A stretch of DNA of 64,000 nt from Metridium senile (Eukaryota > Cnidaria > Anthozoa > Actiniaria > Metridiidae). The position numbers and the translations under genes were made by a program. Shown one piece after another: positions 24,617 to 34,664 of this stretch. The stretch's first letter is position 1; the number at the start of each line of letters is the position of its first letter. The DNA lies in assembly GCA_949775045.1 (NCBI GenBank), contig OX459104.1, positions 11,455,655 to 11,519,654 on the forward strand, written 5' to 3'. The notes under the pieces are model-generated. The model did not search any database. It was given only the letters and a program-made list of their open reading frames with translations, and had not been told where the DNA came from.

Positions 24617-24928
24617 CAATTTAGGAGACTATCCTCCAATGTTCCCTCATCATAACAATCATTGAGACCATTCCTGGATCGCTTCGACCCAAGTTGGAAA
24701 TTTTTAACATAAAGGACCCTGTACTAGACACAAGTCCATACTCTAACACTTGTGGGAGTGTTCTACATACGTTATCACTAACATGGTTTCCTTGTTGCAA
24801 GTGTTTTCCGAATTTGCGCCTGCGCACTCATACGATAAACCGAAAAAAGAAAACAAAGCAGTTTATTTGTAAACTTTTGTTTGATTTCACCACTATCAAG
24901 CCTTAATGTGACGTGGAAATGCCCTCTA

Positions 24929-26411
24929 CATATGTGACCCTCCACAGGACTTCAGGTAAAAAGGTGTTCGCACGCGCACGCTAACTTAACACGCCAAAAC
25001 AAAAGAATTTCCGTTTAACACGGCCGCACGCTAGACGTGTGCACGCCTAATTAAAAAGTTCCTTTGTTTTACATGCACGCTAAATACAAAAGACCGTGTT
25101 AAAGTAGAAAAATAAAGCGTGTCAGGACCGGAAAAGATTGTGCAGTGCAAAATAACAAGCGAGGTAGCACTTTATCCGTGTCAACAAACACGCATCGGTA
25201 TTGCATAAACAGCGGCGAAAAAGAATGTCCGGCTTCAAAATGTTTACAATAAAGTGTATGTTTTAACCTTCAACTTTACAAAACGCTTTTGCAAGGTGTA
25301 AATTACTTTTTTTTTAACGTTTGTTATGATAAATTTGCAAGAAACTAACGACTAGTCTTCTCAACTGAGAAGCTTTATTCCGTCCAACTAGTCAAGTTTA
25401 AATCCTAAACAGTCGATTCTTAACGAAAATACACTTTCTATATTTTTTGTCTAATTCTAAACTCTACCTGATGGCCAAGTTATTGCAAAAAGCTACATTT
25501 TCACCGGTAATGAGAAGGCTACAAGGCTTAAAATAGCCGGTCATCGGACAATGTCCATCCGATACAACGGGACTGATCAACGCTGTTCAATGAAACATTG
25601 ATCTATTTTATTTCAAAGATCCATATTAAATTCTCAATTGAACTGCTATTGTGTCTTTTCAATTTAAAGTATAACAAAACTCTAAAAACATCCATTTTAT
25701 AAAAATTAAACGATTGTAACATGCTGGCGAGACGGGTGTAGACGATTGTCTGGCACTTTGTGTGAGAACGTGGGAATATGTTAGAATGCTTAAAAACTTG
25801 TATTTTAACTCCAGAAACACTAAAAAAATGTTCTTCAAAGAAGACATTTGATACAACAATGAGGCAAAGCACGGAGTCGGCTGATTATAGTGTAAAATTA
25901 GCAAACATATTTCCCAGAGTAAGCTGCTGATACAAGTAAACAAAACGATAAAAAAACATCTTTTTCGTCTTTTAAACTTTAATAGGTGAATAATTGAAGG
26001 TTTGTTTTGAGACCAGAAATACTCAGTAAATTATAAATAAATACTAAATATTTAGTAAGAAAGAGTTTTTGAGTTTCCTTATTAATATGAAAAAATTAAC
26101 TGATATCCGCTAATGTTTTGGACGAAGACAACGATCGATTAAAATTCTGATTAAAACTACAAATCAAAGTTTTACGTTTAAATTGATCATTTAGATTGCC
26201 CGCTACCCGTGTCAAATATAGATGAGTTATTTTGCACTCTAACCGTGTCATCGATGAGTAAAAGGTGTTAATCCAGCAAAACAAAGGAGCATGCCATCTA
26301 ATTAATTATGTGCATATCCGTGCAAAGTGGACACGCACGGCGTGCCGTGTCATGACAGGCGTGCGCGTGCGAACACCTTTTTACCTGAAGTCCTGTGGAG
26401 GGTCACATATG
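24929..26411. mobile_element. Non-autonomous 1.48-kb TIR element
   Basis: Perfect or near-perfect 53-bp inverted ends: CATATGTGACCCTCCACAGG at 24929 and its complement ending at 26411. They run inward to GCACGCGCACGC. ATAT flanks the inner GTGACCC/GGGTCAC ends and could be a target duplication. No coding capacity of note. The ends are rich in CACGC/GTGTT words. It sits in the long intron of the C48-protease gene between two foldbacks. Confidence 0.85.
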
Positions 26412-26522
26412 CTAATGACTTTCTGAGTGCTTTCGTTGTTCACGCTTTCTTGACTTAGAAACCTGAACATCGAATTGAAAAACATTTTTTTCCCTTATTT
26501 CCTCGGTGATCATGGCATTACA

Positions 26523-26672
26523 AAGTAATACCATGGCACTCGGGAAATTAGTGATTAAATTTCCCCGAATACCTCGGGAAAATTTGTGAAAGTCCCTCGG
26601 GACTTCCACAAATTTTCCCTCGGTATTCGGGGAAATTTAATCACTAATTTCCCTCGAGCCATGATATTACTT
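26523..26672. repeat. Near-perfect ~73-bp-arm inverted repeat with almost no loop
   Basis: The left arm starts AAGTAATACCATGGCACTCG and the right arm ends with its complement. The arms meet at about 26597 (AGTCCCTCGGGACT). It is a potential cruciform, with style and spacing like the hairpin at 24463. Confidence 0.9.
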
Positions 26673-27179
26673 ATAATAACAGCTATGGATAAAGTGAAAT
26701 TGTGAAAAATGATTGATAATTATGTATGTCTAATCATAACACAATAGGTTTACTTGTCGTCAAAGTAGTTACTTGACATATATGTTAATTTTCATCATAA
26801 TAATTATTGTTTATATGATTGTTTTGATTTTTTTTTCTGTGATCAAACAAACATATAAGAACCATCTTTATGATAGATGTATCTTATTTGTATATTATAA
26901 GGTACTCCATTTCACTTTGGAGGATGTGGCTGGTCAATCAATGATACGAAGAAAATAGTGAGGTCATCTGTTGATGTTTTGTGGATCCAAGAAATGGATA
27001 CCTTGCTAACTAGTATATTTGGTGAAGACTTCTTGGAGTATGATTGTGATAAATTTACTAAAGTTTTGGAGATTGCACCTGGAAGCCTTCCAACATATGT
27101 TTACAACCATGAAATATGGGAAAGTAAATATCCAACTGCTGATCTCCCCAGTTGTAGTAAATCACCACCTGTCATCCAC

Positions 27180-27410
27180 CAAAGAACACCTGTCGTCAAT
27201 ACAGCTGTACCTGTCGTCAAGCCATCTGTACCTGTCGTCAAGTCAGCTGCACCTGTTGTCAAGCCATCTGTACCTGTCGTCAAGCCATCTGTACCTGTCG
27301 TCAAGCCATCTGTACCTGTCGTCAAGTCAGCTGTACCTGTTGTCAAGCCATCTGTATCTGTTGTCAAGTCAGCTGTACCTGTTGTCAAGCCACCGACACC
27401 TGTTGTAGCA
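27180..27410 (+). repeat. Coding repeat, 21-24 bp unit (VPVVKPS / VPVVKSA)
   Basis: About ten in-frame units of 'CCTGTCGTCAAGCCATCTGT' type inside the C48-protease gene encode a Pro/Val/Lys linker. The units are phase-preserving. The antisense frame (TTGTDGL repeats) is an artefact. Confidence 0.9.
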
Positions 27411-28697
27411 AGGACTAGCAAAACACAATCAATGAACATCCCCACTATACTGTATTTATTTATTTATTTATAACAATGTTTAGGCAGGAGACTCTCATCA
27501 CCGAGGTGTTTTTCAGAGAGGTCCTGAAACATGAGATCTGTTACCAAAGATACCCTGAACAGGAGACAGATATCTCACCTTAAACTTCCCCAAGTAGTCA
27601 AGCTGTCTCCCATAGATCTTTAGGTAATACAGTCTCCCCTTCGATATAGCAATCCTATGTTGATAGATGTAAGACCTTCAAGGGACATTATAAACAAATG
27701 CAAAGAGCTATTACAAGTCTTCAAGAACAAACCCAAAGGTTCTGCAATTATTGTAGATTCTGATGACGACGACGATGATCATGATGATGATGATGGGAAT
27801 GATATTGGAATTCAAGTCGGTGGACTTGGTGTTTTCAACAAATATACTGTAGACATCTGGGAAAAGGCTTGTCAGGCATCCAAAACTTCCACTGAAGTCC
27901 ACCAGGAGTTGGATTGGCTCCAACAAAGCAATGGCATCCTGACCAATCATGAAGCCAATTCCATTGAGGCCATATTGTTATTTTTAAAGCCAAATGACAG
28001 CATACTGTCAATTGGAGATATCATTGTTGATACCCATGACTTATCAACATTGGTAGATGAGAGGTATTTGACTGGTTTTGTGATTGACATTGCTTGTTTA
28101 AAGTACAAAGAGATGTCTGTACACCAAGAAAACACTCTCTATCTTCCGACGATCTGTGAACACTGGGTAGCAAGTGGTGATGCAGTTTACCTGAAGAACA
28201 AAATCATGCAGTATACATGCAGCAAACCTGCAGATATGGCCAAACTGCACTGGATCATGATGCCACTTCATTTGGCAGGGTCACATTGGGGTCTTTTCTT
28301 TGTTAATGTCAAGTCAAAGCTTATGTATTATGATGATGGTTTACACTGGAAGCCACCTCGCAATCTTGGGCGCATAACAAAAAACCTGATTCAATCATTA
28401 TATGACATATCAGGCAACATACACCCACAATTCGATCCTTTGTCTTGGGACTTTTCTGCAGAGATAAGTCGCTTTGGAATGCCAAGTCAACCTGCAGGCA
28501 GTGGTAGTTGTGGGATGAGTGTAATCATGTCTGTAAACAGTATAATAAATGGTCCTCTTGTAGATCTGCCTGCATTCAATTGGCAATTTAGTGACATGTA
28601 CATCCATCGTCGTCTCCTGTTAAAACAGTTTTTGGAATGGAGAAGACAAGACAGTCCAAGTCCATAATATCTTATCAATAACCACTTTCAAAACTGT

Positions 28698-28975
28698 AGA
28701 TTACCTGTGTTACCGACACTGGGGTGACTATAGATTACCTGTGTTACCGACACTGGGGTGACTGTAGATTACCTGTGTTATCAACACTGGGGTGACTATA
28801 GATTACCTGTTACCAACACTGGGGTGACTGTAGATTACCTGTGTTACCGACACTGGGGTGACTGTAGATTACCTGTGTTACCAACACTGGGGTGACTGAA
28901 GATTACCTGTGTTACCGACACTGGGGTGAATGTAGATTACCTGTGTTACTGACACTGGAGTGACTGTAAATTCTT
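28698..28975. repeat. Tandem repeat, ~36-bp unit, about 8 copies
   Basis: A unit around GTAGATTACCTGTGTTACCG + ACACTGGGGTGACT is repeated with minor changes just after the stop codon of the C48-protease gene. It may be 3' UTR or the element's end. Confidence 0.92.
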
Positions 28976-29311
28976 ACTTGTCACAAAGATGGTGTGTCGA
29001 CATGGCTTTCTTTCTTGTTTCTTATGTTGCAGAAAATGACTTCAACTTCTCTTCATGTGACAGATTATTCTTTTGACTTTCCACTGGTTATGATTTTCGA
29101 TCATCATAAAGTCGTTTTGAGCACGTTTTTTTTCCTCAAAATATGATAAAGTTGGCAACGATGCGAATACTGCCAATCAAAGCAGCTGACCAGACTCGAG
29201 CAGATGCCGTCCAAAAAAAATAAATACTTTAAAACTTCCAATAGCTTTCATTGTTGAAATAATGATTCAATGTAAAAAGCCTAAATGTTCACCGTTCACA
29301 ATCTGTGAAAG
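28976..29311. other. Intergenic, no gene; left edge of decayed element X copy not resolved
   Basis: A clear CTCA...GTTAAGGC terminus like those of element X is not seen here. CTCAAAATATGATAAAG at about 29133 is at best a weak match. Confidence 0.35.
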
Positions 29312-29990
29312 ATGGACGCCGATCAGTCGAGCTCTAGAAAACAATATTACAAAAACTTAGCGAAGAACCAGAAAAAGAGATGGCGAAGAAGAAAACTGAA
29401 AAGAGAAACAGAGGATATGAAAAGGAAGAAGGAATTGGATAGAAGAAGAACTGGAGCAGGGGATGAACGTAATCATAAATCAGGCGATGGGTTACCAGCA
29501 ATATATGTAGAACCAACAAAGAACATTGTACCTGAGGAACATGTTGTCCAAAACACTGGAAACGACGAATTAAAGAAAAAGGAAAAATGTGCCATTAAAG
29601 AAATCAAAATTGATGGCCTTGTTAAAATAGGAAAGTCAATCGGAGCAGGAACGTTTGGACACTGCAACCTAGCACGTTATAGAGGGATGATAGTGGCAGT
29701 AAAGTACTACAACGCCGATAACTTCCACAGTAAAGCACAACTCAAACGAGAAGTCCAACATGAGGCAGAACTAATTTCTGACCTTGGAGACCACAAAAAT
29801 CTCCCACTGCTGTTTGGAATATGCACAACAAGTCTTTCTTACACAATGGCATTACAATTCCACGGCATGGGACAGCAAAGTCTTACTGTTCTGAAGGCAG
29901 TGAAAACCATGAAACTGTCAAACCAACAGTCGTTTGACATTTTCAGAGGTATAGCTGCCGGCCTCAGCCATATTCATTCAAAGGGGAAAG
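29312..29990 (+). pseudogene. Protein-kinase N-lobe, element-X family, truncated
   Basis: Starts MDADQSSSRKQYYKNLAKNQ, with a basic coiled-coil-like N-terminus (KKRWRRRKLKRETEDMKRKK). The kinase N-lobe follows: glycine loop IGAGTFGHC, beta-3 VAVKYY, helix-C EAELI, hinge QFHGMG. It stops after IAAGLSHIHSKG, just before the catalytic loop. At about 29985 the sequence passes directly into the middle of the large element-X protein, which suggests a deletion that fused the two genes. It lacks HRD, DFG and APE and so cannot be an active kinase. The architecture equals the intact gene at 47266. Confidence 0.8.
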
Positions 29991-32900
29991 AGTAGCATCA
30001 GGCCAATACAACCTGGGATTTCCTGTGGTTGAAACAAATCATACCAAGTTAGTATTAAAGAGTGATGGTTCTGCGATCAAAAAGAAAGAAATACAAGTTA
30101 GTGCAAGGAAATATCCTCTAAGTGAAATTAGAATGAAAAGTCTACAAAAACACGAAAAGATTATGAGAATGAGGTAATATATAAATAAATAAATCAGAAA
30201 CAGGGTTATTACTATTATTACCATGCGCATCCAAAGCTTTCATTCAAAAAAGGTAAATATGTTTACATAGATAAATATGTTTACATTAGCTTCGTAATAT
30301 CGGCGTGTGATATGACATCTACTACATACACTGTAGAATTTAATTCATTTTACTTTAAATAGCATTTCAACTTTCAAACACTGTAAATGCACAGCAGAAC
30401 TTTCAAGTAGTGTTAATGGATCCCTATTGCACAGAGAATAATACATAATGTCCCATAATTGTTTTTTTTTTTTTTCATGCTTTAGACCTGAAAGAGAGTT
30501 TGAAGATATGACAGATGCTGAGGTAAGAAGTAGACTAAAGGAGCTGAATGAGCATCATAGAATACAGCAGTCAACACAAGCCACGGAAGACAGTCTAAAG
30601 AAGCTTGAACATCAAAGAAATTGGATGGTTTGGCATGATCATTCTGGCCTTGGCAATCGGGGGTTTATGTTGTTTTTAGTCAGAGAGCTATATGACCCGG
30701 CAGTCCATCTCACAAATGAAGAATTTTATAGAAGGCATAATTCAAAGCAGATTGTTCAATCAGCAGTGAAGAACCAAAGATATACATAATGGGGAGATCT
30801 GGGTGTAGCGACTCTGATCAACTGACCTTTATACCAACAAGGAGGGAATGTTTGAGGGGGCTCTCGAAGCCTGTAAAGTTGAATGGTGTTGAAATCAGTG
30901 ACACAATGAGGTTTATGAATGGAATCGACTGCCCCAGTGTAGAGTTCGAAGATGGAACACAGAAAGGTGGACATTATGGGTGTTGCGGCTGTGACGGTGA
31001 CATTCGTAATGCAGATGACTATGAATACATGTCCTATCGCTGATACAAGACACTAGAAGAAAAGAAAACACTGGTTCTGTCAGGCTCCCTGGGAAAAAAG
31101 GAGGTATCAAGCTATTTGATAAGCTAAAAGTAGACGACTTGAGATCGGAGCTGGAAGCAAGAGGTAAAGAGACAGATGGGTTACTTAAGCCACAACTGCA
31201 AGCAAAGCTAACTGAAATACTTGGCGGTACAACTAGACTCCCTGCACTTCTGTATGGCAACAACAACCTTACCCTTGATGACCTAACTTAGCCAATTATG
31301 AAGTTTTATTTTTTGAACCACTACACAGTTGCCTAAACCACATAGCCCACATTCTGGATGAGCTTCCACACCACATCAATGATGTTGAAACACTTATTGT
31401 TCTCAAAGAGACTGTTTCAATTACTCATAACAAGGAGAGTTAAGAGGCGTCGACTAACGGAGATCTCTACTGCAAGTCACCATCAGACTCACGAAGCTTG
31501 CTAACATCGAAGATGTCAAACAGTTGCTAACGACCTTCTGTGAGATGATGGGAATCTATTATGCCTACGAAGAAAATCGAAATCCTAAAATAGACAGATG
31601 TTACGTCTGTACAATTTTGCCCTTAAGCACTCACTTGCCATTAAAGCTGTCCTTACCCCACCCAAAACAATGACACACAGAAAGATGTTTGGCATGTACT
31701 ACAATGGTATTGTTGACAGTGCACCCTTTCTTTACCGACTGGTTTGTCTCAAATCCATCAATGCTGAGCTTTTTGAGAGATTCTTCGACACAATTGAGGA
31801 TATAACACGCAAAACATGGAGCAAGAGGGCTGAAGATCTGATCCCAAATGCATTTCTGCACGTGCAAGGTGAAGATTCACAAGAGGAACACCAAGAAGCA
31901 CAAGAAAGGGAATTATCAAAGCTAGCAAAGAATTTTCCAAAGGCTATAAACACAGTATTCAGCCAGAAATTTGTGGTAAATGGATACAGAACATGGCAAT
32001 CACATCTTCAGAAAATTTCTGATTACCTGGACACTGGCAATTGGTGGAAATGGAATGATGATGGGTCTGCGGAGTTTCTAGATGGAGAAGGAGAGAATGA
32101 GAGAAGACCTGGTGGTCCACATTTGTATCATTTTAGATCCTACTCAATCAAGAATGTACAGAAAGTACTAGATGACACCTGGTTAAAAGCCAAAAGATCT
32201 GCCAGTACACAAACTGATAGATGAAAGAGTGCTGTTGTCTACAACAGAGATGATCAATGCAAAGACAAAGATGTGAAGCAAGCAATTGTTGCAAGTGAAC
32301 TAAGAATTGAAAAAAGTATGTTATCAGAATTATTTATGTATTAAGATTTCAATGTAAAGTATGTATGACATGTCATAAACATGTAAACAAGTTATATAGT
32401 ACTAAAAACAACTTCTTTTTCTAGGTCAATTTAACTATACCAATGAGGATGAGACAAACTATGACGAACCTTTGGGAATGCCATCAATGGCTGATGTGAA
32501 TGGTAAGATAATATCAATGAGAAATTTAATTTTCACTGGGTTGTATGTATCCTCATGATCTCTGCTCACGATGTGAAAGTTTGATTGAAGCTTTCAATGC
32601 AAATTATATATGTGCATGTATCACCATCTCATATAAACAAGTGATATAGTACTAAAATAACAAAAAAACACTTTCTAGGTCAAAGTAATGATGCCAATGA
32701 GAATGAGACATACCTGCATTTAGACCATGATGAACCATTGGCAATGTCTTCAACCCCTGACATGAATGGTAAAATAATATTAATTAATAATAGTTAATGA
32801 GCAACTTTATTTTAACTGTTATCAATTACTACAATTTGATAATGATATTCCATCCTAATTATAATATTTTTTTCCAGATCAAAGTAGCACGAGAATTAGT

Positions 32901-34000
32901 GCCAACTCTATATTTGCACTTTGAAGATTTGAAAACACCATAATTTATTCATTAATTTTCTCCAAATTGAAAAATTTCAGATTAGCAATGACTAAAATAC
33001 AATTACTATAAAAACATGAGGCTAAAACTTTCATAAGAAAAAAAAAAAAAGACACAACAAGGTTAGGGAAGCATAGCTGGGATTTAATCCACCCCTTTGA
33101 ATATACATATGAACTTGTGCACTATTTGCAATAATTTTATCATGTTATTTATTTTGCTTTATTTATTTACTTATATTTTTTCTACTCTTCGCACAGATGT
33201 AAATACCAGCAGTAATACCCACAATGAGCATGAGGAAATTCAGAATGATCAGACTATTGGTAATTATTGACTAAGTCCTATAGATATAGTTGACTATAGA
33301 CATGTTATTTATTTATTTCATTTTTACTCTTCTCACAGATGTAAATAACAGCAGTACTGGCAATACCCACAATGACAATGAGGAAATTCAGAACGATCAG
33401 ACTATTGGTAATTGTAGACTATAGACATTATATAATAATGCTAATTGCCATATACAATTTATATATATTGCACATCAATTAAAAAATCTTAACAATATTT
33501 GATTTTAATTTTAATTTCTTCTTAAGGACCTGCTTTTGTTTTGTTTTTAGAGGAGCAGTTTAGTGATGACGAGCATGTAACAGATGTAATATTTAATACT
33601 GATTTGCAAGAGAATCAAGAGGAACAGACATTATCCACAGTGACCAATGATACTTCAGGGAATAATGGAAAACTACTAACAAAGACTGGAACTTGTTCTT
33701 GGAGTAACATCTGAATTAGAAGATTTTGACAAAAACAAACATAAATTAAAGCAAAACCCTAAGAGTAGATACTTGATTGGTCGCTATGAAACTTCCATGG
33801 CAAAAATTGAAAGCAGTTAGAGAGCTTAATGGCAAAATTAAGGAATTTGACAAAGATTTTTTTATGGTAAACAATAGACTGCCTTCTAACAATGACTATG
33901 CCTTAAGTGACGAAATGTCTCATGTTTTTACAAAGCACAAAGCTGCAAACAAAATTATAAAAGAATGGGGAATAACTATTCACCTCGTCTAGAATATTTA
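29991..34000 (+). pseudogene. Decayed copy of the element-X large (transposase-like) protein
   Basis: Collinear pieces match the 41303-46189 protein. SARKYPLSEIRMKSLQKHEK lies near 30095, and MVWHDHSGLGNRGFMLF at 30625. GRSGCSDSDQLTFIPTRREC lies near 30795, followed by KGGHYGCCGC. A SAP-like KLKVDDLRSELEARGK lies near 31125, then NYEVLFFEPLHS near 31296. NAELFERFFDTIEDITRKTW sits at about 31757, and a WW-containing KISDYLDTGNWWKWNDD block near 32010. The C-terminus ends at 33992. The acidic linker is split into short exons, two of which are duplicated (32425/32679 and 33198/33340). Stops and shifts break it in many places. The 5' part (HTH region) is lost in the fusion with the kinase fragment. 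Confidence 0.8.
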
Positions 34001-34639
34001 TCTTTTAGTATTTTAAGAACCAATTTTTATATGTTTAGAATTCAGTAAGTTAAGCTTTAATTAGTTCTGGAGCTTAATTTGTATAGTAGTATCATGAAAA
34101 CTCAATATGATAACTTAAATTAATATTATAGCCTGTACATATGTATTAGTAAAAAAATATATATTTATTGATGTTAATGGAATCTGGAGTATTAGAGTAT
34201 AAGTATATTTAAGAATATTAAAGTACATCCAGTTGCATTTTAAGCATTAAAAATCATTACAACATTGTCAATATACACTTACTTTGCCTTTTCTTGTATA
34301 TATAGGAACATTCTTCGTATAATCGGCAAAAATTCCTGATGAGGGAGTGAAAGAGATCAAAGAAAATACGTTAGAAAAACTTGAATCGATGAAGAAGCGA
34401 CAAATTCCAACGATTGCATTAGTGAAATCAATCCTCATTTACTTACCATATCAAGAAATCACCAATCAATGCTTTCAAACATCGATGAGACATAAACTTG
34501 TATCATAAAAGTGTAAAATTATTGACTGAAAGTGAGGTTTTGAATGCTAAAGCAAGGTTTCAATACTCAACATCGTCCGCCATCTTGGATTTTTTTCTAG
34601 ACAGACACGGTTGTTCGCAGGGTTTTTTTTCGGGAACTC

Positions 34640-34664
34640 TGACCCAGGCCTTAACATACTTGAG
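34640..34664 (-). repeat. Right terminus of the decayed element X copy
   Basis: CTGACCCAGGCCTTAACATA...TTGAG, read inward as CTCAAGTATGTTAAGGCC. It matches the ends of the intact element (CTCACGGTAGTTAAGGCC at 51084 inward). Immediately outside is TT, then a BEL/Pao coding frame. Confidence 0.75.

Larger units (their letters stand above)
20471..28667 (+). pseudogene. Long multi-exon gene ending in a Ulp1/C48-like protease domain
   Basis: Exons read as 20471-20586 (CFICQAMR), 20869-20942, 21231-21496, 22304-22452, 22928-23009, 23128-23246, 23330-23421, 23559-23775, 24028-24114, 26902 to about 27430, and 27633-28667. Most junctions agree in phase. The 23421/23559 join is one base out, and a TAA interrupts the exon near 21332. 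The first exons have a CxxC with later Cys/His. The middle includes KEWGFLLREMFGSSLGTGDY. An exon at 27180-27410 is a VPVVKPS/VPVVKSA repeat. The last exon is an acidic tract followed by a C48 protease with His in SHWGLFF, Asp in YYDDG, Gln in SQPAGSGSCG and its Cys. I recognise the protein type only as a mobile-element-like family. The start codon was not found. A TIR element, a MITE and two hairpins sit in its introns. Confidence 0.65.

Noticed and set aside
27101..27445. 114-codon minus-strand frame rich in TTGTDGL
   Set aside because: Antisense of the VPVVKPS coding repeat.
29125..29165. CTCAAAATATGATAAAG as left end of the decayed element X copy
   Set aside because: Too few matches to the known ends, and no BEL/Pao sequence lies to its left.
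29334..29519. Hydrophobic minus-strand ORF
   Set aside because: Shadow of the Lys/Arg-rich kinase N-terminus on the other strand.
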